NCBI GenBank assembly: GCA_947632555.1
Contig: CANRPU010000003.1
Span: 1-64,000, forward strand
Direction of reading: 5' to 3'
Length of the DNA: 64,000 bases
From: an uncultured Lachnospiraceae bacterium
GTDB taxonomy: Bacteria; Bacillota; Clostridia; Lachnospirales; Lachnospiraceae
Both the position numbers and the translations under genes were made by a program. This document shows, piece by piece, positions 35,324 to 44,272 of this stretch (positions are counted from its first letter, which is position 1; each line of letters starts with the position of its first letter). A model generated the notes under the pieces. The model was not told where the DNA came from. It saw only the letters and a program-made list of their open reading frames with translations, and ran no database searches.

Positions 35324-36151
35324 ATGGACGAGATCAGGATTGACAATCTGGAAATTTTTGCGCATCACGGGGTATTCCCCGAAGAAAAGGAGCGGGGGCA
35401 GTATTTTTATGTCAACTTGGTGCTGTATACGGATCTGCGCCTGGCGGGGAAACGGGACGATCTGAAGCTTTCCACCGATTACGGCGATGTAAGTCTTTTT
35501 CTGGAACAACAGCTGACCGGCCGTACCTTTGATCTGATCGAAGCGGCGGCGGAAGCGGCGGCGGAAGCAATCCTTCTGCGTTATCCTCTGGTACGGGAGC
35601 TGGAGCTGGAACTGCGCAAGCCAAGCGCGCCCATTCCCATGCGGTTTGATTCTGTTTCGGTGAAACTGCGCAGGGGCTGGCATCAGGCCTATATCGCTTT
35701 CGGCTCTAATCTGGGGGACCGGCGGGCCTATATCGACAATGCCATAAAAGCCTTAAAAGAAGATGAGCGGAACAGGGTGGAAAAGGTGAGCGCCATTCTG
35801 GAAACCAGGCCCTACGGCGGAGTGGAACAGGGCGATTTCCTGAACGGGGTGCTGAAGCTGGATACGCTTTATACGCCGGGAGAACTGCTGGATAAACTGC
35901 ATGAACTGGAGCAGGAGGCCGGAAGGGAGAGAACGATACGCTGGGGCCCCAGAACGCTGGATCTGGATATCCTTCTTTATGACAGGCTGGTGTACGAAGA
36001 CAAAGATCTGATACTGCCGCATCCGGATATGCAGAATCGGGATTTTGTCCTGCGTCCCATGGCGGAACTGGCGCCCTGGCTGCGGCATCCTCTGCTGGGA
36101 AAGACCATGAAGGAGCTTTTAGAGGAATGTCCGTCCCCACTCCCCGCATGA
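35324..36151 (+). CDS. folBK: Dihydroneopterin aldolase / HPPK fusion
   Basis: This 275-residue protein joins two consecutive folate enzymes. Residues 1-115 are FolB (IFAHHGVFPEEKERGQ, with TDYGDVSLFLEQ and the lysine-bearing KPSAPIPMRFDSV region). Residues 120-275 are FolK, 6-hydroxymethyl-dihydropterin pyrophosphokinase (YIAFGSNLGDRRAYI, ETRPYGGVEQGDFLN, RWGPRTLDLDILLY and HPDMQNRDFVLRPM). Such fusions are found across clostridia and streptococci. It closes the operon. No strong terminator is seen after it. Confidence 0.94.
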   Translation: MDEIRIDNLEIFAHHGVFPEEKERGQYFYVNLVLYTDLRLAGKRDDLKLSTDYGDVSLFLEQQLTGRTFDLIEAAAEAAAEAILLRYPLVRELELELRKPSAPIPMRFDSVSVKLRRGWHQAYIAFGSNLGDRRAYIDNAIKALKEDERNRVEKVSAILETRPYGGVEQGDFLNGVLKLDTLYTPGELLDKLHELEQEAGRERTIRWGPRTLDLDILLYDRLVYEDKDLILPHPDMQNRDFVLRPMAELAPWLRHPLLGKTMKELLEECPSPLPA

Positions 36152-36229
36152 CGATTTTACGAAAATAGAAAAGAAAAATGTTGAAAGATTCAGAAAAATC
36201 TTCTGTGCCCTAAATATAAAACTTTGCAT

Positions 36230-36273
36230 CTGTCAAATAACGCAACAACTCAAAAACTGTCGAAATAACGCAA
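36230..36273 (+). promoter_or_regulatory. Paired 0A-box-like direct repeats upstream of the Spo0A-type gene
   Basis: CTGTCAAATAACGCAA (36230-36245) and CTGTCGAAATAACGCAA (36257-36273) are near-identical repeats that start 27 bases apart. The second contains TGTCGAA (36258-36264), a perfect match to the 0A-box consensus; the first has TGTCAAA, one base off. They lie about 70-110 bases before the promoter of a gene whose product has a Spo0A-type DNA-binding domain. Confidence 0.6.
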
Positions 36274-36326
36274 AAAATATCACCTGTATTCTTTCAATTT
36301 TTTAATTTGACTGAATTTGTAGAATA

Positions 36327-36356
36327 TTTGCGACGTATATGGGTTGAAGTCGCAAA
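36327..36356 (+). promoter_or_regulatory. Perfect inverted repeat over the promoter of the Spo0A-type gene
   Basis: TTTGCGAC (36327-36334) and GTCGCAAA (36349-36356) are exact inverted copies separated by 14 bases. The right arm overlaps the -35 region and the start of the spacer, so bound protein would be expected to block RNA polymerase. Confidence 0.55.
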
Positions 36357-36373
36357 CTCTATCGCATTATAAT
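36344..36373 (+). promoter_or_regulatory. Promoter of the Spo0A-type gene
   Basis: TTGAAG (36344-36349) and a perfect TATAAT (36368-36373) are 18 bases apart; a GGAGG site and the ATG follow about 30 bases later. Confidence 0.65.
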
Positions 36374-36412
36374 AAGTGTGACAGAGTTTTGTAGATTGAT
36401 GGAGGTTTTTTG

Positions 36413-36934
36413 ATGGAACAGTTGAATATTCTTACCACAAAAGACAATGAAAGGCTGTATAAAATAATCGGACAACTGATGAGTTCCGACAAAGAATTTC
36501 AGATAATGATCACGGTGCCTTCCGAGAAAAAAGAAACTGTGAAGAAAAATACCGTCGAAGAGGCAGTAAAGAAAGTACAGGAAAGAGATCTGGAACAGGA
36601 TGTGACGGATATGATACATGAGATCGGCGTGCCTGCGCATATTAAGGGATACCAGTACCTGCGGGAGTCCATTATGATGGCGGTGGAGGACAACAGTATG
36701 CTGAGCTCCATTACCAAGGTCCTCTATCCCACCATTGCCAAGAAATTCCAGACAACGCCCAGCCGCGTGGAAAGGGCGATCCGCCACGCCATCGAAGTGG
36801 CCTGGAGCAGGGGAAGGATGGAAACGCTGGATGCGCTGTTCGGCTATACCATCAATACGGGCAAGGGGAAACCTACCAATTCCGAGTTTATAGCGCTGAT
36901 CGCGGACAGGATCCGATTGAAATACCGAAATTAA
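36413..36934 (+). CDS. Receiver-less Spo0A-type DNA-binding regulator
   Basis: The 173-residue protein lacks the phospho-receiver domain of Spo0A. Residues 1-60 are a charged region of unknown function, and from about 65 to the end it matches the Spo0A C-terminal domain closely: [34 protein letters not shown], the recognition helix region [20 protein letters not shown], and [16 protein letters not shown]. It should therefore bind 0A-box DNA without needing phosphorylation. GGAGG lies before the ATG at 36413. The upstream region has 0A-box-like repeats, suggesting self-control or control by Spo0A. The next gene is glycogen synthase, with its own promoter. Confidence 0.9.
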   Translation: MEQLNILTTKDNERLYKIIGQLMSSDKEFQIMITVPSEKKETVKKNTVEEAVKKVQERDLEQDVTDMIHEIGVPAHIKGYQYLRESIMMAVEDNSMLSSITKVLYPTIAKKFQTTPSRVERAIRHAIEVAWSRGRMETLDALFGYTINTGKGKPTNSEFIALIADRIRLKYRN

Positions 36935-36937
36935 GAC

Positions 36938-36966
36938 TTTCAAATAACCCTTTCATGATGTATAAT
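36938..36966 (+). promoter_or_regulatory. Possible promoter of glgA
   Basis: A perfect TATAAT (36961-36966) lies 17 bases after a weak -35 TTTCAA (36938-36943), between the regulator and glgA. Confidence 0.5.
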
Positions 36967-37002
36967 ATAAGAAATACGAAATAGGAACGGGAGGAGTTTT
37001 CC

Positions 37003-38448
37003 ATGAAGAAAGTTCTTTTTGTTGCATCCGAAGGGGTACCTTTTATCAAGACCGGGGGACTGGCGGACGTGGTTGGTTCTCTGCCAAAGTGTCTGGATAA
37101 GGCATATTACGACGTAAGAGTCATGCTGCCGCGCTATACCTGCATGAAACCGGAAATGCAGGAAAAGCTCAGCTATGTGACGCATTTTTATATGGATTTT
37201 AACTGGAAGGAAGAATACGTTGGGATTCTGGAAGCCGAGGTGGAAGGGATCAAGTATTACTTTGTTGACAACGAGCAGTATTTCAGCGGGTTTAAGCCTT
37301 ACGGCGATAACGTGCTCTTTGAGATCGAGAAGTACACCTTTTTTTCCAAGGCCGCGCTTTCGGCCCTGCCTCTTCTGGATTTTCAGCCGGATATCGTACA
37401 TTGCCATGACTGGCAGACGGGACTGGTGCCCGTATACTTAAAAGAACGTTTCAGGGGCAATCCTTTCTTCTGGAGCATGAAATCCATCATGACCATCCAC
37501 AACCTGAAGTTTCAGGGCAGATGGGATGTAAAGACCGTAAAGGAGATCACGGGCCTGCCGGATTATTATTTTACGCCGGATAAGCTGGAATGCTACAAGG
37601 ACGCCAACCTGCTGAAGGGAGGGCTGGTATTCGCGGATGCCATTACCACCGTCAGCAGCACCTACGCGGAAGAGATCAAGACGGACTTTTACGGCGAGGG
37701 ACTTAACGGCCTGCTGGTCGCAAGGTCCAATGACCTGCGCGGCATTGTCAACGGGATCGACTATGAGGAATTTAACCCAGCTACGGACAAACACATTCCT
37801 TTTCCCTATGACGCGGTAAATTTCCGCAAGGAAAAGGTAAAGAACAAACGCGCTCTGCAGAAAGAACTGAATCTGACGCAGGATGACAGAAAGATGATGA
37901 TAGGCGTGATCTCCCGACTTACCGACCAGAAGGGCTTTGACCTGATCGCCTATGTGATGGATGAACTCTGTCAGGACGATGTCCAGATCGTTATCCTGGG
38001 TACGGGCGAGGAGCGTTATGAAAATATGTTCCGGCATTTTGACTGGAAGTATGGGGATAAGGTATCCGCCAATATTTTCTATTCCGACGATCTCTCCCAT
38101 AAGATTTACGCGGCCTGCGACGCGTTTCTGATGCCTTCCCTGTTCGAGCCCTGCGGTTTGAGCCAGCTCATGGCGCTGCGCTACGGCAGTGTGCCCATTG
38201 TCCGGGAAACGGGAGGCCTTAAGGATACCGTGCAGCCGTACAATGAATATGAGAATACCGGAACCGGCTTCTCGTTTGCCAACTACAACGCGCATGAAAT
38301 GTTAAGGACCATCCGCTACGCGGAGCAGGTATATTACGACAGAAAAAGAGAATGGAACAAGATCGTGGACCGCGGTATGGCAGCCGATTTCTCCTGGCAT
38401 GTTTCCGCAGGCAAATATCAGGAGATGTATGACTGGCTGATAGGCTGA
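37003..38448 (+). CDS. glgA: Glycogen synthase
   Basis: GlgA extends alpha-1,4-glucan from ADP-glucose. The 481-residue GT5 enzyme has the N-terminal substrate motif IKTGGLADVVGSLPK at 15-29, PDIVHCHDWQTGLVP near 130, ISRLTDQKGFDLI near 302, and the C-terminal PSLFEPCGLSQLMALRYGS near 382 with its EPCGL motif. None of the other glg genes is present here, so it stands apart from a full glycogen operon. Its neighbour is an orphan Spo0A-type regulator, and many clostridia store glycogen-like granulose before sporulating. Confidence 0.95.
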   Translation: MKKVLFVASEGVPFIKTGGLADVVGSLPKCLDKAYYDVRVMLPRYTCMKPEMQEKLSYVTHFYMDFNWKEEYVGILEAEVEGIKYYFVDNEQYFSGFKPYGDNVLFEIEKYTFFSKAALSALPLLDFQPDIVHCHDWQTGLVPVYLKERFRGNPFFWSMKSIMTIHNLKFQGRWDVKTVKEITGLPDYYFTPDKLECYKDANLLKGGLVFADAITTVSSTYAEEIKTDFYGEGLNGLLVARSNDLRGIVNGIDYEEFNPATDKHIPFPYDAVNFRKEKVKNKRALQKELNLTQDDRKMMIGVISRLTDQKGFDLIAYVMDELCQDDVQIVILGTGEERYENMFRHFDWKYGDKVSANIFYSDDLSHKIYAACDAFLMPSLFEPCGLSQLMALRYGSVPIVRETGGLKDTVQPYNEYENTGTGFSFANYNAHEMLRTIRYAEQVYYDRKREWNKIVDRGMAADFSWHVSAGKYQEMYDWLIG

Positions 38449-38467
38449 GTTCCGGACAGGTTTTAAA

Positions 38468-40246
38468 ATGAGCAAGAGCGGTAAAAAAGACGGATTTATC
38501 ATACAGGCGGGGATACTGGCGGCGGCCGGTATCCTCTGCAGGATCATAGGACTCCTTTACAGGAGTCCTTTAACTGCTGTGATCGGGGACGAAGGTAACG
38601 GGTATTACCAGTCGGCCTTCAATATTTATACCATGGTTCTTTTGATCTCCTCCTACAGTATCCCCTCCGCGATCTCCAAGGTCATTGCACAGAAACTTTC
38701 CGTGCGGGATTATATTAATGCCCACAGGGTATTTCTCTGCGCCATCTGGTATGTGCTGGTAGTGGGCGGCCTGGCCAGTCTGGTGCTTTTTTTCGGCGCC
38801 GGGCTTTTTGATAAGGGACCGGCGGTGCAGGTCATCCGCATCTTCGCGCCCACCGTATTTCTTTACGGCCTGCTGGGGGTTTTGCGCGGATACTTTCAGG
38901 CGCACGGGACCATGGTGCAGACCTCCGTTTCCCAGATCCTGGAACAGCTGCTCAACGCCGTGGTCAGTGTGGGAGCGGCCTATCTTCTCATCCTGCTTCT
39001 GCTCTCCACCACGGACAGGTATACCCTGAATGAAGACCATTCTGTCAGCCTGGGAGATACGGTGGTGGCGCAGACGGCGGAAACGCGGACGGACGAGGAA
39101 GGGGAGCCGGTGTATGTCCTGAGCGCAAAGCAGCAGGAATGGAATACCCGGCATGCCGCTTACGGGGCCATGGGCAGCGCCCTGGGAACCGGTTCCGGCG
39201 TGGCGGCGGCGCTGCTGTTTATGTGGGGCGTATACCGCCTGAATCGGAATACCATAAGAAGCCGGATAGAGAGGGATACCCACCAGGAAGAAAGTTACCG
39301 GGATATTTTTAAGACCATCAGCGGTGTGATCGTTCCCTTTATCTTAAGTACTGCCGTCTACAACCTCAGCACCGTGGTAAATCAGAGTATCTATAAGTGG
39401 ATCTGTTATCTGCAGCGGGGAATGAGCGATGCGGAAACCTCTACCCGCTACGGTATTTTTTCCGGAAAAGCCGTGGTGATCTCCAATATCCCCATTGCCC
39501 TTTCTTCCGCCATGTCCTCCGCGGTCCTGCCGTCCATTGCCGCAAAGATCGGGCAGGGGGATCTGGAGGGCGCGAAGGAAAAGACGGCTCAGGCCGTAAA
39601 GACTACCATGTTCATCGCCATTCCGGCGGCAGTGGGGATCGGCGTGCTGTCCAGGCCTATTACCTGGCTCCTTTTCAGACAGAGATCTTCTGTGGATACG
39701 GCGGCGAAGCTGCTGACGGCTTTAGCCGCTTCCGTGGTGTTTTACTGCCTGTCCACACTGACCAATTCGGTGCTCCAGGGGATCGGCAGGGTCAAGGTGC
39801 CGGTGCATAACGCGGCGGCGGCCCTCTGCCTGCAGACAGTGGTGGTAGGGGCGCTTTTGACCTTTACCGGACTGGATCTATACGCGCTGGTGCTGGCCAT
39901 GCTGCTCTATTCCGGTTCCATGTGCGTGTTCAACCAGCTTTCCATCCGCAAATACCTGGGTTACAGACAGGAAATCTTCCGGACCTTCTGTATTCCGCTG
40001 ATCTCGTCCGGGTTTATGGGAGTGACGGCGTTTTTGACGCATTGGGCGCTGGCCGCTCTTCTGGGCGGAGAAGAGTATCCCTCCCTGCTCCATAACGCGC
40101 TGGCGCTTTTCCCGGCGGTGATAGCAGGCTGCCTGGTGTATTTTGTAATGGAAATCGCGCTGAAGGGCATTACGGAAGAAGAACTGGCCGCTCTGCCGAA
40201 GGGAAGGACACTGGTAAAGCTGGCCAAAAGGTGCCGGCTGTTGTAA
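38468..40246 (+). CDS. SpoVB-like polysaccharide/lipid flippase (first copy)
   Basis: The 592-residue protein is a MATE/MOP-superfamily flippase of the SpoVB/MurJ-related type, with about fourteen membrane segments. It begins GFIIQAGILAAAGILCRIIG and includes GNGYYQSAFNIYTMVLLIS and TVFLYGLLGVLRGYFQAHG. An inserted hydrophilic loop of about 60 residues (around residues 185-235) lies between membrane helices and is not usual for SpoVB. Such proteins move lipid-linked cell-wall or spore-cortex precursors. A second, shorter copy is at 58986-60335 on the other strand. It begins 20 bases after glgA. Confidence 0.87.
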   Translation: MSKSGKKDGFIIQAGILAAAGILCRIIGLLYRSPLTAVIGDEGNGYYQSAFNIYTMVLLISSYSIPSAISKVIAQKLSVRDYINAHRVFLCAIWYVLVVGGLASLVLFFGAGLFDKGPAVQVIRIFAPTVFLYGLLGVLRGYFQAHGTMVQTSVSQILEQLLNAVVSVGAAYLLILLLLSTTDRYTLNEDHSVSLGDTVVAQTAETRTDEEGEPVYVLSAKQQEWNTRHAAYGAMGSALGTGSGVAAALLFMWGVYRLNRNTIRSRIERDTHQEESYRDIFKTISGVIVPFILSTAVYNLSTVVNQSIYKWICYLQRGMSDAETSTRYGIFSGKAVVISNIPIALSSAMSSAVLPSIAAKIGQGDLEGAKEKTAQAVKTTMFIAIPAAVGIGVLSRPITWLLFRQRSSVDTAAKLLTALAASVVFYCLSTLTNSVLQGIGRVKVPVHNAAAALCLQTVVVGALLTFTGLDLYALVLAMLLYSGSMCVFNQLSIRKYLGYRQEIFRTFCIPLISSGFMGVTAFLTHWALAALLGGEEYPSLLHNALALFPAVIAGCLVYFVMEIALKGITEEELAALPKGRTLVKLAKRCRLL

Positions 40247-40271
40247 GACAGGGCGCGGGAAGGAAGAGATC

Positions 40272-42008
40272 ATGGCTTTTGACGGGATTACCATAGCCAA
40301 TCTGGTAAAAGAATTGCGGGATACGCTGGCAGGCGGACGGATCGTGAAGATTGTCCAGCCGGAGCCGGACGAGCTGCTGCTTACAATAAAGGGCAAAGAA
40401 GGACAGCGGAGGCTGTTTCTGTCCGCGGATGCTTCCCTGCCCCTGATATATCTGACCGATTCAGGCAAACCGGCTCCCATGACGGCGCCGGCTTTCTGTA
40501 TGCTCTTGAGAAAGCATCTGCAGAACGGCAGGATCACGGACATAACGCAGCCTTCTCTGGAGCGCGTTGTGCGGATCCATGTGGAACATCTGAATGAAAT
40601 GGGAGATCTGTGCCGGAAGAAGCTGATCGTGGAAATTATGGGTAAGCACAGCAATATTATTTTCTGTGATGACGAAGACAGGATCGTGGACAGCATCAAG
40701 CGTGTGTCGGGAATGGTCAGCTCCGTGCGGGAGGTCCTTCCGGGAAAGCCTTATTTTATCGCGGATACCACCCATAAGCAGAACCCTTTTGAAGCGGAAG
40801 AGGAGGACTTTATCCACAAAATCAGGCAGGCCCATATGCCGGTGTTTAAGGCCATCTATACGGCTTATACGGGATTTTCCCCCGTCATGGCCCAGGAAAT
40901 TTGCTGCCGGGCGGATGTGGACGGGGATATGTCCGCCTCTGCCCTGTCTGAGGAGGATGCGCGGCGCCTCTATAACGTGTTCGCGCAGCTGCTCCTGGCA
41001 GTGAAGGAAGGCCGCTTTTCCCCCAATATTGTTTACGAAGCGGGAAAGCCGGCGGAGTTCGCCTCATTTCCGCTGACTTTGTACGGGAAGGAAGCGAGCA
41101 CACCCTATGCCTCCGTTTCCGAAATGCTGGAGCGCTATTACGCCGAGCGGAACGCGCTGAACCGGATACGGCAGAAATCGGCCGACCTGCGGAAGATCGT
41201 GCAGACCGCCCTGGAGCGGAACGTCAAGAAGTACGATCTGCAGCTGCGGCAGCTGGAGGATACGAAAAAAAGAGAGGACTACCGGATCTACGGAGAACTG
41301 CTCCACGCTTACGGATATGGGATAGAGCAGGGCGCGGAATCTTTTGAGGCGCTGAATTATTATACGGGGGAAACGGTGTCGGTTCCTTTGGATCCGCAGC
41401 TTTCCCCGGGGGAAAACGCCAAAAGGTATTTTGAGAAATACGGAAAACTGAAACGGACCCACGATGCGCTGGTGGACCTGACGGCGGAGGTAAAGGAAGA
41501 AATCCGGCATTTGGAGTCCGTGAACACGGCTCTGGACATGGCGGCGGAGGAGGAAGACCTGCTGCAGATCAAGGAGGAGCTTGTGGAAAGCGGCTATATC
41601 CGCCGGAAGGGTAACACCGGAAAAACAAAGATCGTCAGCAGGCCCCTGCATTACGTCAGCAGCGACGGCTACGATATCTATGTGGGCAAAAACAATCTCC
41701 AGAATGACGAGCTGACCTTTAAGTTCGCCGTGGGAGGGGACTGGTGGTTCCACGCCAAGGGCTGTGCCGGTTCCCATGTGATAGTCAGGACCAGAGCCGG
41801 AGAAGAAATGCCGGATACCACCTTTGAAGATGCCGCCAGACTGGCGGCCTACTATTCCTCCGGCAGGCAGCAGGATAAGGTGGAAGTGGATTATGTCCAG
41901 CGAAAGCACGTGAAAAAGCCGGCTGGGGCGAAGCCGGGATTTGTGGTGTATTACACCAATTTCTCCATGACCATAGATACGGACATATCCGGGATCAGAA
42001 AGATTTAA
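40272..42008 (+). CDS. rqcH: NFACT family protein (RqcH, ribosome quality control)
   Basis: This 578-residue protein has the N-terminal NFACT-N domain (MAFDGITIANLVKELRDTL, KHSNIIFCD), a central coiled-coil region (residues about 290-430), and the C-terminal NFACT-R domain (YDIYVGKNNLQNDELTF, WWFHAKGCAGSHVIVR, VEVDYVQRKHVKKPAGAKPG). RqcH binds stalled large ribosomal subunits and adds alanine tails with alanyl-tRNA. Older names call it a fibronectin-binding protein. It is followed by the yicC unit with its own promoter. Confidence 0.92.
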   Translation: MAFDGITIANLVKELRDTLAGGRIVKIVQPEPDELLLTIKGKEGQRRLFLSADASLPLIYLTDSGKPAPMTAPAFCMLLRKHLQNGRITDITQPSLERVVRIHVEHLNEMGDLCRKKLIVEIMGKHSNIIFCDDEDRIVDSIKRVSGMVSSVREVLPGKPYFIADTTHKQNPFEAEEEDFIHKIRQAHMPVFKAIYTAYTGFSPVMAQEICCRADVDGDMSASALSEEDARRLYNVFAQLLLAVKEGRFSPNIVYEAGKPAEFASFPLTLYGKEASTPYASVSEMLERYYAERNALNRIRQKSADLRKIVQTALERNVKKYDLQLRQLEDTKKREDYRIYGELLHAYGYGIEQGAESFEALNYYTGETVSVPLDPQLSPGENAKRYFEKYGKLKRTHDALVDLTAEVKEEIRHLESVNTALDMAAEEEDLLQIKEELVESGYIRRKGNTGKTKIVSRPLHYVSSDGYDIYVGKNNLQNDELTFKFAVGGDWWFHAKGCAGSHVIVRTRAGEEMPDTTFEDAARLAAYYSSGRQQDKVEVDYVQRKHVKKPAGAKPGFVVYYTNFSMTIDTDISGIRKI

Positions 42009-42056
42009 AACGAAGATCCGGACCGGAACGGGATGCGCGTTTCGGGTTCGGAATCC

Positions 42057-42085
42057 TTGACGGGGCACAGAGTTTTTACTATAAT
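42057..42085 (+). promoter_or_regulatory. Promoter of the yicC-remA-gmk-rpoZ operon
   Basis: TTGACG (42057-42062) and a perfect TATAAT (42080-42085) are 17 bases apart. A short hairpin GTCCGC/GCGGAC (42123-42140) lies in the leader. Confidence 0.78.
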
Positions 42086-42154
42086 AAATACAAAATAAAT
42101 ACCATGCAGGCGCAGAGGGAAGGTCCGCCCTGAAGCGGACGGATAGGAGCACGA

Positions 42155-43033
42155 ATGATCAAGAGCATGACCGGCTTTGGCAGATGTGAGCTGACGGAGG
42201 GAAAACGCAAGATCACTGTGGAAATGAAATCCGTAAACCACAGATATCTGGATGTCAATATCAAGCTGCCCAAGAAACTGAACTTTTTTGAGTCCGCGGT
42301 CCGCGGAGAGTTAAAAAATTACATTCAGCGCGGAAAAGTGGATTTATTTGTTTTCTATGAAGATTTTTCCGAAGGCGCGGGCTGCGTGAAATATCATAAA
42401 GAAATTGCGGCGGAATACCTGAAATATTTCAGGCAGATGGCGGAAGAATTCGGGCTGGAAGAGGACGCGAGAGTATCCACGCTGGCCCGCTGCCCCGAAG
42501 TCTTTACCATGGAAGAGAGTGAAGAAGACGAGGAGGAGTTGTGGAAACTGCTGCAGAAAGCGCTGAGCCGGGCGGCCTGTTCCTTTGTGGAAGCCCGCGA
42601 AAAAGAAGGGGAGAATCTGAAAGAGGATCTGCTGCGGAAACTGGACACCATCCTTTCCCATGTGGATTTTGTGGCCGGGCGTTCTCCGCAGATCGTGGAA
42701 GAATACCGGGAAAGGCTTTTGACCAAGGTCCGGGAACTGCTGGAAGACAGGCAGGTGGATGAGGGAAGGATACTGACCGAAGTGGTGATCTTCGCGGATA
42801 AGATCTGCGTCGATGAAGAGCTGGTGCGGCTGCGCAGCCATGTGGAAGCTGTCAGGACGGCCTTGCGGGAGGGCGGCAGCGTAGGCAGAAAGCTGGACTT
42901 TATCGTGCAGGAGATGAACCGGGAGTCCAACACCATTCTGAGCAAGACCACGGATCTGGAAATCTCCAATCACGCCATTGAACTGAAAACGGAAATCGAA
43001 AAAGTGCGGGAACAGATCCAGAATATCGAATAA
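42155..43033 (+). CDS. YicC/YloC family endoribonuclease
   Basis: The 292-residue protein matches the YicC family: N-terminal [12 protein letters not shown] and [16 protein letters not shown], and C-terminal [20 protein letters not shown] with [18 protein letters not shown]. Family members are endoribonucleases that affect small-RNA and stationary-phase gene control. The order yicC-remA-gmk-rpoZ is well conserved in Firmicutes, which supports the call. Length is normal. Confidence 0.92.
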   Translation: MIKSMTGFGRCELTEGKRKITVEMKSVNHRYLDVNIKLPKKLNFFESAVRGELKNYIQRGKVDLFVFYEDFSEGAGCVKYHKEIAAEYLKYFRQMAEEFGLEEDARVSTLARCPEVFTMEESEEDEEELWKLLQKALSRAACSFVEAREKEGENLKEDLLRKLDTILSHVDFVAGRSPQIVEEYRERLLTKVRELLEDRQVDEGRILTEVVIFADKICVDEELVRLRSHVEAVRTALREGGSVGRKLDFIVQEMNRESNTILSKTTDLEISNHAIELKTEIEKVREQIQNIE

Positions 43034-43047
43034 GAGGAAGAGATGCC

Positions 43048-43317
43048 ATGGACAAACTGATCCATATCGGCTTTGGCAATATCGTGAATACAGGCAAGAT
43101 CATCGCTATCGTAAGTCCCGACTCCGCGCCGGTCAAACGCATGGTGCAGAAGGCCAGGGAAGACGGCATGGTCATTGACGCCACGCAGGGGCGCAGGACC
43201 AAAGCGGTGCTGGTCATGGAAAACAGCCAGATCGTGCTGTCGGCGCTGCTGCCGGAAACCATTGCGGGGCGGGCTAAGATCACCGGATGTCCGGAGGAGG
43301 AAGAGGCAGATGAATGA
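43048..43317 (+). CDS. remA: RemA (DUF370) regulatory protein
   Basis: The 89-residue protein is a RemA/DUF370 member, a DNA-binding regulator of matrix and osmoprotection genes in Bacillus. Family features are the start [20 protein letters not shown], the basic stretch [10 protein letters not shown], and [14 protein letters not shown]. Its stop overlaps the gmk start by eight bases, showing translational coupling. Which genes it controls here is unknown. Confidence 0.93.
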   Translation: MDKLIHIGFGNIVNTGKIIAIVSPDSAPVKRMVQKAREDGMVIDATQGRRTKAVLVMENSQIVLSALLPETIAGRAKITGCPEEEEADE

Positions 43318-43939
43318 GGGCATATTGATCGTGATTTCCGGCTTTTCCGGCGCGGGCAAGGGAACGCTGGTAAAGGAACTGCTCAGGACCTATGACAATT
43401 ACGCGCTGTCCATATCCATGACTACCAGGGCTCCCAGAGCGGGAGAAACGGACGGCAGGGAATATTTTTTCACTTCCAGAGAAGTTTTTGAAGAAAAGAT
43501 TGCACAAAACGGATTAATAGAGTATGCTGAATATTGCGGTAACTATTACGGGACACCCAGGGACTATGTGGAACGGCAGCTGGCGGACGGGAAGGACGTG
43601 ATCCTGGAAATCGAGATCCAGGGCATGCGCAAAGTCCGGCGGATGTTTCCCAAAATGCTTCCTCTTTTTGTAACGCCGCCCAGTGCCGCCGAGTTGAAAC
43701 AGCGGCTGCGGGGCAGGGGAACGGAGAGCCCGGAAGCGATCGCCGGAAGACTTTCCGCCGCGGTCAGGGAAGCGGAAGGAATCGGTGATTATGAGTACCT
43801 GGTCATCAATGACGATCTGCGGGACTGTGTCCGGAGAGTGCATTCTCTTGTACAGGCCGCGAAGCAGGCGCCTTTTCGAAATGAAGGATTTATCAACCGT
43901 ATCGGAGAAGAATTAAGGATATTGTCGAAAGGAGAATAA
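43310..43939 (+). CDS. gmk: Guanylate kinase
   Basis: Gmk converts GMP to GDP with ATP. The 209-residue protein starts at [11 protein letters not shown], has the P-loop [32 protein letters not shown] for GMP binding, and [14 protein letters not shown] further on. The longer open frame upstream is in the wrong frame for remA and is not used. rpoZ follows after three bases. Confidence 0.95.
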   Translation: MNEGILIVISGFSGAGKGTLVKELLRTYDNYALSISMTTRAPRAGETDGREYFFTSREVFEEKIAQNGLIEYAEYCGNYYGTPRDYVERQLADGKDVILEIEIQGMRKVRRMFPKMLPLFVTPPSAAELKQRLRGRGTESPEAIAGRLSAAVREAEGIGDYEYLVINDDLRDCVRRVHSLVQAAKQAPFRNEGFINRIGEELRILSKGE

Positions 43940-43942
43940 TAT

Positions 43943-44182
43943 ATGTTACATCCATCTTATACCGATCTGATGAAAGTCGTAAACGCCGGTGTGGAGGACG
44001 GAGAAGAGCCGGTAGTCAGCAGCCGTTACTCCATCGTGATGGCTACTTCCAAAAGAGCCAGACAGATCATTGCCGGAGATGAGCCGCTGATCGAGAACAG
44101 CGCCGGCAAAAAGCCGCTTTCCGTAGCGGTGGAGGAACTGAACGAAGGCAAGATCAGGATCATCAATGATGAAGAAGAATAA
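43943..44182 (+). CDS. rpoZ: RNA polymerase omega subunit
   Basis: Omega helps to assemble and stabilise RNA polymerase. The 79-residue protein has the core signature VVSSRYSIVMATSKRARQI and a KPLSVAVEELNEGKI segment. It lies directly after gmk, the standard location. A hairpin with a short T run follows. Confidence 0.93.
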   Translation: MLHPSYTDLMKVVNAGVEDGEEPVVSSRYSIVMATSKRARQIIAGDEPLIENSAGKKPLSVAVEELNEGKIRIINDEEE

Positions 44183-44201
44183 CGGCAGGCGGATTGGCTG
44201 G

Positions 44202-44235
44202 AAAGAGAAAGACCGGAAGCGGGATTTCTCTTTTT
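44202..44235 (+). terminator. Possible terminator after rpoZ
   Basis: AAAGAGAAA (44202-44210) pairs with TTTCTCTTT (44225-44233) and is followed by T residues. The stem is AT-rich with a 14-base loop, so the call is weak. Confidence 0.45.
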
Positions 44236-44272
44236 AGCATGGAGCCCGGTATGGAAGAGAGGATTCCCTGTG

